Shown: positions 30,304 to 40,880 of the stretch, one piece after another
Position numbering within the stretch: the first letter of the stretch is position 1
Layout: every line of letters starts with the position of its first letter
NCBI GenBank assembly: GCA_039105265.1
Contig: JAPFFF010000014.1
Span: 2,976,001 to 3,040,000, forward strand
Direction of reading: 5' to 3'
Source: Tritrichomonas musculus
Taxonomy: Eukaryota; Parabasalia; Tritrichomonadida; Tritrichomonadidae
DNA: 64,000 nucleotides
Notes under the pieces: generated by a model
Told to the model about the DNA's origin: nothing
The model's input: only the letters and a program-made list of their open reading frames with translations
Databases searched by the model: none
Made by a program: the position numbers and the translations under genes

Positions 30304-31944
30304 ATGACGGAAACATTATTTAATAACACAGATGGGATAATTTCATATGTGACAAGTAAGATAGAAAAGTATGAACCGAATAGATTTGAGGAACAAGTGA
30401 AATATTATATAAATCATTATTGTGAAAAATATTTGAAAGTGAAAATTCCAGCTCAACATATAAATAATTTCTATATAATTCATTACTTAACCATTCGTGA
30501 TATAGTAAAGGATGAAGAACGTAGACGTGAAGTAGAAATGGAACGTGAACGAATGGCAGATTATGAAGAAGCAGTGAGAATAGCAAGAGAGGATTTAATG
30601 AGTAAAGTATATAAAAACCAAAATGAAACAGGTAAAAAAGCGGCATATGATTTAAAATCATTTCGACCATTACTTGAAGAAGACAAACAGAAAATATATG
30701 AAGAATATAAGAAAGCATGGGATGAAGCACACCCAGAGGAAGAAAAACCCAAAAAACCTAAGGAGAAATCATTTAAGGAAAGGTTGAATGAATACGTAAT
30801 TTTACATAATGGAGATAATGAACTTTTAACATTTGAGGATTTTGAAAAGTTGACAGCAGGATGGAAGAAGAGAGGTAAAAAATCTTTAGAATCATGGTAT
30901 AAAGAATATCAGGATAAATATTTTCAACAACCAGGGGCAACGATAGAAATACCAAATGTAGAATTAACGGGATTATTTGGATTTAAAGGTAAAGATAAAA
31001 TTAGAGCTTTAAAATTACTTAATCCAGAACTGAAAGAAGAAAAAGGAAAAATTACTTCATCATTTCCGTTAAAAGAAAATATAAAACGTTTCCAATTGCA
31101 TAGAGTTGCAGAAAGAAACACATGGATGATTGATTTAATGGAAATATATATTAAGAAAAAACAACCGTTAAAATATTTAATTGCAATTAATGTGAACACT
31201 AAATATTTATATGCACAAATTTTAAATGTGATGCTTTCAAAAACAGAATTTAGTAAAGATGAATTAAAAGCGACAATGTCATATTTACGAGCATTACAAA
31301 AATTAATTGATAAAGGAATGAAGGTGGAACATTTAATCGGCGATGGTGAAGGTGCGTTTAATTCAAAATTGGCGCGTGAATCATTTTATAATTCACGAGG
31401 AATTGATTTTAAACCAGTAGCTAGACAACCTAAAGGTGCTTATCCTGATTTTATGAAATATGAACAGAAGAAAGCAAAGAAAACCGACCCCTTACATTCA
31501 AGTTTAGGAATTGTTGATAGAGTAATTAGAACCATTAGAGATATGGCATATAATATGAATATTGGCGTAATAGCTCCTGAAGTAATGGATGAAATCGTAA
31601 ATCAATACAATAACGCACCACATAGAGGATTAAGTAAATGGGCAGGATTTAGTGTAACTCCAAAAATGGTAAATGATGATCCAGAACTTGAAAATTATAT
31701 TGTGAGGAGAATATTACAAGCTAATTGGGAAATTAAAAATAACGTTGAATTTAATATTAATGATGGCGTAAATGTTAAAGTTTATAATATGACTGATAAC
31801 AAAATGAAAAGAAGGTCAGTAATAAGACCAGGAGAGTTTAAAGTTATTGGTAAAGAAAATGGATTATTTAAAGTTGAAGGAAAACTTAACGGTGTAAGTG
31901 GTAAACCTCAATTATTGCCAAGATATTTATTAGATCCTATTTAA
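30304..31944 (+). CDS. Polinton integrase (retroviral-type, rve fold)
   Basis: 546 aa. The N-terminal ~250 residues are charged and helical. The catalytic core starts WMIDLMEIYIKKKQPLKYLI, then NVNTKYLYAQILNVML, HLIGDGEGAFNSKLARESFY, and GIVDRVIRTIRDMAYN with the third acidic position, the usual order of rve-fold integrases in Polintons. The C-terminal ~70 residues (VNVKVYNMTDNKMKRR, GEFKVIGKENGLFKVEG) look like a small chromo/SH3-like beta barrel. It integrates the linear element DNA at target sites. The 3' end meets the convergent polymerase gene within eight bases of overlap. Confidence 0.88.
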   Translation: MTETLFNNTDGIISYVTSKIEKYEPNRFEEQVKYYINHYCEKYLKVKIPAQHINNFYIIHYLTIRDIVKDEERRREVEMERERMADYEEAVRIAREDLMSKVYKNQNETGKKAAYDLKSFRPLLEEDKQKIYEEYKKAWDEAHPEEEKPKKPKEKSFKERLNEYVILHNGDNELLTFEDFEKLTAGWKKRGKKSLESWYKEYQDKYFQQPGATIEIPNVELTGLFGFKGKDKIRALKLLNPELKEEKGKITSSFPLKENIKRFQLHRVAERNTWMIDLMEIYIKKKQPLKYLIAINVNTKYLYAQILNVMLSKTEFSKDELKATMSYLRALQKLIDKGMKVEHLIGDGEGAFNSKLARESFYNSRGIDFKPVARQPKGAYPDFMKYEQKKAKKTDPLHSSLGIVDRVIRTIRDMAYNMNIGVIAPEVMDEIVNQYNNAPHRGLSKWAGFSVTPKMVNDDPELENYIVRRILQANWEIKNNVEFNINDGVNVKVYNMTDNKMKRRSVIRPGEFKVIGKENGLFKVEGKLNGVSGKPQLLPRYLLDPI

Positions 31945-34900
31945 AATAATTTTCAATGTTTCCTTCTTCATAAGTTGTTTTTATTTTACGTTCAAATTTC
32001 TTTAAAGTTGATACTGTCATATTTTTGTTCATTGAGAAACATGGTTGACCTTTCGTTAAATCAAACGTTTGTGTGTTTCCATTAAATAAGGATTCATATA
32101 ATTTCATGGGATCATTACCAAATTCTTTGTAGGCGTATTTAATAGAATTTTGCGTCAAACCTTTACCTCTAATCATATAATCAATTTCTCCCGTTGAATC
32201 TTGTAATTTATCTATATACATTTTCTTCATTAGAAAATATGACTCAATAGATTTTGGCATTTCATCATGACCATTAATGGTTGGAAAGTCACTGTGAAAT
32301 TGTCCTAAATTAGTTCCAATTAATTCGCGATTATATTTTTCTTTAAAACCATTAACAAGTCGTGGTAAATCATCAACTTCAATGTGCATTGAATCAGTAT
32401 CTTGGTAATAAATGTGGCATCCCAAATCATAAGCTAAACACATTACTTCATTCATAATTCGTTTTGACATAGAAAGAACTTGAATACCAAGAAGTGAAAA
32501 GTTAAAATGATTTTCTATTTGTTTAATAACTTTTACAGCATGTAATGGTGACTTTCTACCCATAATTAATGTATCTTCAATAATTTTATTATAGTTTTTG
32601 ATCCAATATTTCTCGAAATCGTCATCATTCATGTATTTAATATCTTTATCAACTGGTTTCTCAATAGTTTTACCGTAGCATGAATTCATAATTAATTTAT
32701 ATAATTGTTGTAATGGGTTATGTTGCTTCTTATATTCAAGTCTTTTATTAAATATTTTCTTAATTTCTTTTTGGATTGTATAATCACGTTTGCCTGCCCA
32801 ATAATAACCACGGATGAATTCAAACTCTATTTTTTGAAATTCAATGAGATCTTCTAATGATATATTATCAACAATTATATTTAATGTTTCACCTTCTTTT
32901 AAGTTATCGTCATTAAGATTTAATCCGTTTACTTTACGAACAATGAGTGGGAAAGGATAATGTTTATTAACTTTAGTAATTTTGATTTCAACAATATAAG
33001 CACCTTGTTTTGAAAGGAATTCAAGGTTTAATTGTTCAGATTTGATAACTTCAGGTCTACCTTCAACGGTATATAAACGTGCCATTGCTGAAGGATATAA
33101 TGAAACAGCGTCGAAATCACAAAGTAGCTTTAATATATGCCATTTTTTATTGTATGCAGTCATGCAACGTCCTCCATAAACAGCTTTTGAGCAAAACTTA
33201 CGAACATGTCCACCTAATTTATAAAGGTTACCATTAGGATAATAAACACGTTGATTAAATACTTCATTAGCGAGTGAAGAAATGGAAATGAAATTAAATG
33301 GGTCAATACTGAAATCTTTAATAAATCCATTTCTGAATTCATTAAATCCAAGTCTAAGGATGTTTACATCTTGTTTACAATAAAATTCTGCATATGACCA
33401 CATGTCGAAATGGTTTTCATCAATTCTACATTTAGGTATTTTATCAATGTTTGATTTAAATAATTCATAATCATCTGTTGTCCATTTTTGATCTTCATTT
33501 AAGCCTGCATCATTAATTACTCCTTTGTTGGTATTTAATCTTTCAAGTGTGTAATATTTGTATGGGAAAATTTCTTTTTGAACATTAATGCCCAAATTAA
33601 ACATAGAAGGTAATTGTGAAAGTTTACAATTCAACATTGGCAATGAATCTTTAAAGAAAATCTTTTTATCGTTATATTCAACATTTGCTTTCATTAATTT
33701 TGTTCCTTTAATTATAGTATTTTTGATATTAACTAATGATGCAAACATCCTAAAATCATATGCTAAATTGTGGAAATAAACAACTGCATTATCAGGTAAG
33801 AAATCAAGAAATTGTTTATTACATGTTTTACCTTTAAAGCATTCATTAATTTTTCCATTTTGTGATTGAAGAACACACATAAATGGCTTATGAATATTAC
33901 CTGAAACGTCAGCTTCAAAGTCCGCATACCAATAAGTAGGGTCTGTTTTGTTTTCACTTTCTTTAACAATTTTTGGAGCTATTAATTTTGTGCAATATTC
34001 AGGTTCATATTCTAAATTAATATTTGTTACATCTTTATCGAATTCATGATAGAAAACTGTTTTTAATATTCGATATTGTCCATAAGTGATTGGATTAAAA
34101 TATCCTTGCTTCATTAATTCACGGACTAAATTTGATGATGAAATATAATATCTGGTTTTCCTCCAATGGTCACTATTATATTCTTTATCGAATTTATCCT
34201 CGGTACATTCAATTAAATGTTTAATATAATAAGTACTAAATGGTGTTTTTTCTTCTATGAAATAATGGTCTTCATAAACGTTAAATGTATGGGTTCGTTG
34301 AGGTTCAGCATCTTTGACTCCCAAATATGATTTACGGACTTTGTTTTTGCATTGTTGAACCGTTGTCTTTTTATTTTTTCTATCGCTGCTGTCATCAATA
34401 TATGATAACTTAATATGTATCTTAAACTCTTGACATATTTTTTCAATTGAACCTTGGGATAAATACCTATTATTAATTCTTAATCGTATTTGATTTAAAA
34501 TATCATCTGAATAAAAGCCAGTTTGTTTGAGAGCATAAACGAAGCAGCAGTCATTTAATTCTTCACGTTGTTTAGTTGATTTTGTAATTTTTGCAGGAAT
34601 CTCAATGGTTTCATATTCTAAATCACCAGTTAAATTATCATAATAACTCCGAGTGAATTCTTTTGCTTCTTCTAGAACAGTTACTTTTTCATCCACTAAT
34701 GAATCAAATATTTGAAGACGTTTTAAATACTCAATAACTTTTTTAGGTACTTTATCATTAGCTATATAGTTAAAGAATGAGCCGCCGACGTCTTTACGTA
34801 CCCTATCTTTATGTAAATATTTTGAAAATCTTAATGATGAAAATAATGACCAATCAGGTAAATCTGCATTATCTCCACTATTGAATCCCGTAAATTCTGC

Positions 34901-35737
34901 CGGTATTTCATCAAGGTCGAATATAAAATGTTCTTCAGTGAAATTTTCCATTAATTTATTATAAACTTCAGGTGTTAATGGTTTAGAATGCCATTGACCT
35001 TTAACTTTAAATTCTATTTTGTATTTATCCATTGGTAATTGGTCTATGTATTCCTGAAAGAAATTTTTAAGTAATGGAAACATTAATTTTTTGCCTTTAT
35101 TGTTTAAAAGTTCAAAATTAATTTCCCAATTAGTAGGTGTTTTATATAATGATTTCATGATATCATCCACTAATGTTTGTTGTTCATCATCTAATTTTTG
35201 CCATTCTTTAAATGATTTAATATTACGTAAATTAATATCTTTTGGTTTTTCTTCAGGGAAAAATTCCTCATCATTTAATGCATCAGCTGGTGGTGAATTA
35301 TATAATAAATCACTTCTCCAAAATTCACGAATATCTTTGGAATGCTTCATTAATTCATCAAGAAATGAAGAATCTTTTTTATGTAAATCACGGTTGAATT
35401 TTTCATGTAAACGTTGACGGTTGAAATCGTGGATGTTATCTTGAATTTTGTATTTATTTAAATTTTTGAATAAATAATCATCCGAATCTATGTAACGTTT
35501 AAGTGGTTTCGGTGATGGAATATTTAAACCTTTCACGAACCAATACATGGAATTATAATTATTTTCTCCATCATATCCTTTATTTAAAATATCTGAAACT
35601 AGCATTTCAATTAAATTTTCACGTAAATCATTTTCATTATCAAATTCATTTTTCCAATCATTAATTGTTAAATTTTCATTATATAATAAATTTGATAACT
35701 CAATTAATTTATTTGTTGGCGTGTTATCTAACGACAT
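31937..35737 (-). CDS. protein-primed family B DNA polymerase of the Polinton
   Basis: 1266 aa. Exonuclease motifs: YADFEAD (~604-610), YFHNLAYDFRMF (~654-665), YCKQDVNIL (~786-794). Polymerase motifs: LCDFDAVSLYPSAM (~872-885), KLIMNSCYGKT (~1014-1024), YYQDTDSMHIE (~1110-1120). This is the pPolB set used by Polintons, adenoviruses and linear plasmids to copy DNA from a terminal-protein primer. A ~600-residue N-terminal extension precedes the exonuclease; part of it (~395-495, NDCCFVYALKQTG ... YEDHYFIE) has a Cys and a His in an arrangement reminiscent of OTU-like cysteine proteases, an inference only. Confidence 0.93.
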   Translation of the reverse strand: MSLDNTPTNKLIELSNLLYNENLTINDWKNEFDNENDLRENLIEMLVSDILNKGYDGENNYNSMYWFVKGLNIPSPKPLKRYIDSDDYLFKNLNKYKIQDNIHDFNRQRLHEKFNRDLHKKDSSFLDELMKHSKDIREFWRSDLLYNSPPADALNDEEFFPEEKPKDINLRNIKSFKEWQKLDDEQQTLVDDIMKSLYKTPTNWEINFELLNNKGKKLMFPLLKNFFQEYIDQLPMDKYKIEFKVKGQWHSKPLTPEVYNKLMENFTEEHFIFDLDEIPAEFTGFNSGDNADLPDWSLFSSLRFSKYLHKDRVRKDVGGSFFNYIANDKVPKKVIEYLKRLQIFDSLVDEKVTVLEEAKEFTRSYYDNLTGDLEYETIEIPAKITKSTKQREELNDCCFVYALKQTGFYSDDILNQIRLRINNRYLSQGSIEKICQEFKIHIKLSYIDDSSDRKNKKTTVQQCKNKVRKSYLGVKDAEPQRTHTFNVYEDHYFIEEKTPFSTYYIKHLIECTEDKFDKEYNSDHWRKTRYYISSSNLVRELMKQGYFNPITYGQYRILKTVFYHEFDKDVTNINLEYEPEYCTKLIAPKIVKESENKTDPTYWYADFEADVSGNIHKPFMCVLQSQNGKINECFKGKTCNKQFLDFLPDNAVVYFHNLAYDFRMFASLVNIKNTIIKGTKLMKANVEYNDKKIFFKDSLPMLNCKLSQLPSMFNLGINVQKEIFPYKYYTLERLNTNKGVINDAGLNEDQKWTTDDYELFKSNIDKIPKCRIDENHFDMWSYAEFYCKQDVNILRLGFNEFRNGFIKDFSIDPFNFISISSLANEVFNQRVYYPNGNLYKLGGHVRKFCSKAVYGGRCMTAYNKKWHILKLLCDFDAVSLYPSAMARLYTVEGRPEVIKSEQLNLEFLSKQGAYIVEIKITKVNKHYPFPLIVRKVNGLNLNDDNLKEGETLNIIVDNISLEDLIEFQKIEFEFIRGYYWAGKRDYTIQKEIKKIFNKRLEYKKQHNPLQQLYKLIMNSCYGKTIEKPVDKDIKYMNDDDFEKYWIKNYNKIIEDTLIMGRKSPLHAVKVIKQIENHFNFSLLGIQVLSMSKRIMNEVMCLAYDLGCHIYYQDTDSMHIEVDDLPRLVNGFKEKYNRELIGTNLGQFHSDFPTINGHDEMPKSIESYFLMKKMYIDKLQDSTGEIDYMIRGKGLTQNSIKYAYKEFGNDPMKLYESLFNGNTQTFDLTKGQPCFSMNKNMTVSTLKKFERKIKTTYEEGNIENYFK

Positions 35738-35817
35738 ATTTTTATATTAGATAAAAAAATAAAAAATAAAAAATTAATTAGATTTATTTTTGAGACATGT
35801 GATATAAAAATAATTAT
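35738..35817 (-). promoter_or_regulatory. shared leader/promoter box of the DNA polymerase gene
   Basis: The plus-strand sequence ATTTTTATATTAGATAAAAA follows the polymerase start codon and recurs identically after the start codon of the 160-aa gene at 36301-36320. The rest of this gap (35770-35808) repeats a stretch of the Polinton inner terminal-repeat border (GAGACATGTGATATAAAAAT). Confidence 0.5.
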
Positions 35818-36300
35818 TCAATTAAAATTTAATTTTAATAATTTCATTATTTCATAATCGTCAATATTTAAAAATCTTTCAACCGTTTCGGGTATATTTT
35901 CATCATTAAATAGAAACATAAATTTCTTTTCCATATCGAATTCATGAAGTGTGCAATGCATGAAATCCCAAATATTACAATGATGGAATAATTTATTCGG
36001 TTCGTTGTCGTAAACATAAAGAAAATGATAAATTCCGCAAATGAAAGTTAAAACACCGTTAAATGTACAAACTTCGTTACACTTTTCATTATTTAAAATT
36101 CTTTTGGTCAATAATGCATTTTCATTTTGTCGCTTCTCTTTATCATTCATATCAGGATTTACGTATTCATAATATAAATCTGTTATTTCATCAGTACGCT
36201 TTACAATTTGTTTTAACATTTTACGATTTATTGTTTTATAATATTTATTAATTTGTTTATATAATTTATTCATTTTGTCATCAACAATTGATTTAGTCAT
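35818..36300 (-). CDS. Polinton protein, 160 aa
   Basis: MTKSIVDDKMNKLYKQINKY, helical and charged, with a central FNGVLTFICGIYHFLYVYDN hydrophobic stretch and an acidic end. It shares with the polymerase gene an identical 24-base leader ending at the start codon (TTTTATCTAATATAAAAATATG on the coding strand), so the two are probably co-regulated. Not recognised. Confidence 0.6.
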   Translation of the reverse strand: MTKSIVDDKMNKLYKQINKYYKTINRKMLKQIVKRTDEITDLYYEYVNPDMNDKEKRQNENALLTKRILNNEKCNEVCTFNGVLTFICGIYHFLYVYDNEPNKLFHHCNIWDFMHCTLHEFDMEKKFMFLFNDENIPETVERFLNIDDYEIMKLLKLNFN

Positions 36301-36333
36301 ATTTTTATATTAGATAAAAAATTAAATTAAAAT

Positions 36334-37223
36334 TAGACTTGTTAAAAGTCCGGGACAAATGCACTTTTCATGGACTTTTTGTGGACTCGGGACTTGGCGT
36401 GGACCTAACAAACCTTGTCAATTTATTTTTATTTTATATCTCAAAAAAGAACTCATTTTATGCATATATTTTATAGTTTATTTGTTTATTTATTTTTTTT
36501 GTTTATTTAAATAGAAAAGTAGTAACTAATATGAGTAAATTATATTTGAATGTTTTTAATCATAAAAAAAATGTCATAAACAATTGAAAGAATTTTGGAA
36601 ATCTTGGCAGATGGACCAAAATATTTCAAAGAAATTTTATAATTCTTTTATTTTGTGAAAAAATAAAAAATGCTAAAATAATTGAAAGAATTTTATTAGT
36701 CCTGGCAGATGGACCAGTGTATTTCAGAGAAATTTTTAAACATTTTATATTTTGTGAATAAAAAAAAATGCTAAAAAAATTGAAAGAATTTTTGAAGTCC
36801 TGACAGATGGACCAGATTATTTCTGAGAAATAATAATTCGATCATTTATTTTGTGAATAAAAAAAAATGCTAAAAATATTGAAAGAATTTTGGAAGTCCT
36901 GACAGATGGACCAGTGTATTTCAGAGAAATTATAAATAATTTTTATTTTGTGAATAAATAATAAAATGCTAAAAAAATTGAATGAATTTTGGAAGTCCTG
37001 ACAGATGGACCAGTGTATTTCAGAGAAATTATAAATTATTTTTATTTTGTGAATAAATAATAAAATGCTAAAAAAATTGAATGAATTTTGGAAGTCCTGA
37101 CAGATGGACCTATGTATTTCAGAGAAATTATAAATTATTTTTATTTTGTGAATAAATAAAAAATGCTAAAAAAAATTGAATGAATTTTGTAAGTCCACAG
37201 GTCCATGGACTTTAACAAGTCTA
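36334..37223. mobile_element. DNA element C, 890 bp, 8-bp target duplication, tandem-repeat interior
   Basis: Ends TAGACTTGTTAAAAGTCC (left) and GGACTTTAACAAGTCTA (right) are inverted repeats with one base gap. ATTAAAAT occurs directly outside both (36326-36333 and 37224-37231), a perfect 8-bp duplication. The interior is about six tandem copies of a ~100-bp unit containing CAGATGGACCAGTGTATTTC. No coding capacity. The 8-bp duplication fits hAT or Mutator-type transposition; the family is not settled. Confidence 0.82.
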
Positions 37224-37238
37224 ATTAAAATAAAATTA

Positions 37239-39314
37239 TAGTTAGTGGACAAAAGTCAATTTCTGGACAAAAGTCTGTTTCACTTCTGTTTCTTCATTAT
37301 AGAATAATAATTTTTCCATGAAAATTTATAATAATAAAATGCATTAAATGCAATCATTTTTTATACCATTAAAAAGTATTTTAAAGGAAAAATAAAATCA
37401 TACAAATAATTGATAAAAACTATCATATGTTTTCCTTTTTTAGTATTTGTATTTATATATATATTTATATTTAATTGATGGGAATTTTTCTTCATATTAC
37501 TATGTTTTTATTAAGATAATTTAAAATATTTCTTTTGGCATCAGTCTCAAAAAGTTCAAAAGTAAACTTTTTGAAACATTTACTAAAAATCTTTTAAAAT
37601 TAAAGAAAAATGAGCATTTATTAAAGAGTAATGGTAAGTAAAAAGAGTAATGGCTGTAAAATAATTGATAAATCAAATTTATATATACTAATTATTCATT
37701 TTTATTTTTATCAAAATCTAATTAAAAATTATTCATTTTTAATATAAAACTTATCTTCTAAGATCAATAAATACAGACATTGATATGAAAAATGGAAAAA
37801 ATTGAATTGGATGGCATACTTGTTTATTAAATTAACATAGAAAAATGAATTGGTGCATATTATGTAATCACTTTCGCTTGTTACAATATTATAAGATGAA
37901 ACTAAATCATCAAATGAATATTATTTCTGCAAATTAGGTATCATGCTAATATATATATTACTTTTAATTTTGAAAAGATGCCCAAATAAATTTGAAACAA
38001 ACAAAACAGTAGTACCTAATTTTAATTAATGAAATATTGAATAAAATATTCAATATTTATTTAAATGACAAAAAAATGAATGCAAATAATTGAATTTTAG
38101 AAAATTTCTCGGCTATTTTTTTATCTTATGGATATATTATAATTATATATCTTTTATATTCCAAAAAAACTTTATATATATTCTTTATTTCAATTTTTCC
38201 AAATAATCATATCTGATAATATTAATGCAGAATTATATTATGTTTTATATATATATAGTGTAAATATGAAAGAAAAACTTGTTCATAAAAAGTGAAGTTA
38301 TATTGCTTAAAATAGCTCAGAAGATAGTAAAAAAACATTTTTGAATTCAAAAAATTATTAACTTAAAATAAACATCATTATCCAGCTGAATTTTTCATGA
38401 AATACTGTGATTTCTATATATTATTATACCAAAATACACGTATTAGTATATTATATAAACAAAATGTGGATACTATGATAACTCTGCAGAAGAGGTCATC
38501 TTAAAAATATATTATAAAAAGAATGATATTTACAAATCCGATCTATAATTTTTATTATTATTAGATTATTTGAGAATCATCTACGATATAATTCTTATTG
38601 AATAAATAAAATAAATAAAATATGAATAAGAATTGGATGGAAATATGAAATTATTAAAAATATGGATTTCAATGAATTTCACCAAAATTTCAAATAATAA
38701 AGAATTTAAACATATAAAATGAAACATACACAATCAAATATTTAGAATACTTAATATTGTGTCTTAAATACAAAATATCATTATATTTGTTGAATTTTTA
38801 TTTTTTAAAAAAAATGGCGTTTATCCAAATGTATAAAGGATATTCTTCAAAATAAATAGCATATTCATGAATAGCTTAAAATTGTTTATTAGTTAATTAA
38901 CATGCCACTTCCTAAAAGGTATGATTTTAATATAAAATTTTCAAATTTTCAGAATATTTGATATTGTATAAAAAAGAGTCAATATCAAATAATTAAGTTC
39001 TCACACAATTTATATAATGAAGATTAATAGTATTAGTATATAAATGTTATATTATAAATCTTGAATCTTATTTAATTTTTGAAAAATTAACGATTTTATT
39101 TTTTTTGTCCTATCAAAATTGAATAAAGGAATTTTCATGAATATAAAAGAAATTAGTATTTACTTGAATTAAATAAAATATTTATACATAAATATTTTAT
39201 ATTCATTATAAACAAAGAGTGAAAACTCTCTATATTGTTTTAAAAAACTTATTTTTTTCGACATGTGAAGTGAAACAGACTTTTGTCCAGAAACAGACTT
39301 TTTTCCACTAACTA
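37239..39314. mobile_element. TA-flanked DNA element D, 2076 bp
   Basis: Ends begin TAGTTAGTGGACAAAAGTC (left) and, on the minus strand, TAGTTAGTGGAAAAAAGTC (right), with a ~48-bp inverted repeat containing two copies of a GGACAAAAGTC-like block and ending GTTTCACTTC. TA lies outside both ends (37237-37238, 39315-39316). TA duplications suggest a Tc1/mariner-type mechanism. No open frame of useful length, so non-autonomous or decayed. It is related to element E at 45676-47138. Confidence 0.78.
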
Positions 39315-39316
39315 TA

Positions 39317-39981
39317 GATTTATTTTTTTTGAGACATGTGATATAAAAATAAATGATAAAATAATTTTATAATTAGTGGTGAACGTTTATTTATAAAAAT
39401 TTTTTCGATTTATGTGAGTATTCAATTAATGCATTTTTGCAAATAACGGATTTTAAAAAATTTTATGAAAAAATTTCTAAAATAATAACCGTAAAATCAC
39501 CTTCAATTAATGCTTTTTTTCATTCAATTTGCTGCTTTTTCATTCATTTTGCTGCTAAAATTTTTTTCATTCAATTTGCTGCTAAAATTTTTTCATTCAA
39601 TTTGCTGCTTTAATATTTTTTCATTCAATTTGCTGCTAAAATTTTTTCATTCAATTTGCTGCTAAAATTTTTTCATTCAATTTGCTGCTTTAATATTTTT
39701 CATTCAATTTGCTGCTAAAATTTTTTCATTCAATTTGCTGCTTTAATATATTTTTCATTTTAATTAAAATAAATTTAATCATTTATGTATAAAATTTATG
39801 TTTTCAATATTTGACTTTTGAGATTTGAGGATAAAATTTATGAAAAAAATTTATGAAGGGGTGATGAATCAGTGGTGTTGAAAATTGAATAAAATGTTCG
39901 TGTTTAAAGTTATGGTTTTAAATTCTTGAGTTACTGGGGTTTTAGACCGAAGGTCTAAAATCACAGTAAATACATACGACG
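39317..39981 (-). repeat. right terminal inverted repeat of the Polinton
   Basis: The inner border (39317-39360) and the outer ~145 bp match the left repeat; between them about eight tandem copies of TTTTTCATTCAATTTGCTGC (about 39515-39755) are unique to this side. Element D is inserted exactly at its inner edge. Confidence 0.88.
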
Positions 39982-40742
39982 ATTTATATATATTTATTTA
40001 TATTAAACAATTTATAAATATAAATAGTTCTAAAAGATAAAAATATTTCATAAATACATTTTTTAATTTCAAATTTTTCAATAATTATAATTATATTCAA
40101 AATTAAAAATACCAAAAAAGATCAAAAGATCATTTAAAAATAAAATTTTTGATATATCACTTATTGCCCATTAAAATATTCTGGTATTTTTAAAATAATC
40201 TAATTAATATAATATTTGAATATATAAATAAATGACGGAAGAGAATCCAGTACCTATACATATTTAATCTTTTGAAAAATTTAGGTCTCATCAATGACAA
40301 TATTTTAAACATTTGGCAGTTTTTCATATAGTAATATCACTTTATATACATCGAAATTTCTGACTCAGAAACAATTAATAACTTGTTTTTGATAATATTT
40401 CGATCAGTTTCAAAAAAATAAATTATCTGAAAAATAAATTAAAATATTAGATACTCAACTTATTAAGTTTCATTATTCATATAAAAACCTCTGATATACA
40501 AAATACAATTTGTTAAATCATAAAAATATTTTAATAATTTGAACGAATATGAATTTAAAAAGTTTTTTATTTGGACAAATAATAATATAAAAAGTAGAAG
40601 TGTCTGAAAAAAAAAAATGGCCCAATATTTTGGAAATTCCTTTATACCATGTAATACTTATATGTTTAATCTTCATCATATTGTATCCTAATATATTTAA
40701 TTAATTGCTTTTTTGTAATTTGCTTCTGATAAAGAAAAAAAA
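39982..40742. other. host DNA between Polinton and Mutator-like element
   Basis: About 760 bp of AT-rich sequence; no gene, repeat or RNA recognised on either strand. Confidence 0.5.
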
Positions 40743-40880
40743 GGCGATTGGAAAAAGTATTCAAAAATGGTATTTCACTTTTTGTATTGTTATTTGGTTG
40801 CTAAAACTTTTTGATAAAAAAACATTTTATCGAAAAAGTCCAAAAATTTTTTACATACTGTTTTAATAATTCAGCAAAAA
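40743..40880 (+). repeat. left outer terminal repeat block, 138 bp
   Basis: Runs from GGCGATTGG to ATTCAGCAAAAA; its reverse complement is at 55898-56035 with no difference that I can see. It likely carries the transposase cleavage and binding site. Confidence 0.9.

Larger units (their letters stand above)
16969..39981. mobile_element. Polinton/Maverick virus-like element, about 23 kb, with nested insertions
   Basis: It is bounded by ~665-bp terminal inverted repeats beginning CGTCGTATGTATTTACTG on both sides, with ATTTA directly outside each end (Polintons usually duplicate 6 bp). Inside are the diagnostic parts: A32/FtsK-like packaging ATPase, double-jelly-roll-type major capsid protein, fibre-like protein, retroviral-type integrase, and protein-primed family B DNA polymerase, plus several small proteins on both strands. 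Three plain DNA elements have inserted (26582-27484, 36334-37223, 37239-39314); without them it is about 19-20 kb, normal for trichomonad Mavericks. Most genes look whole. At least one is broken, by the first insertion. The outer ~145 bp of the two terminal repeats are almost identical, so it looks fairly young, younger than its inserts' host context would need. Confidence 0.93.
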
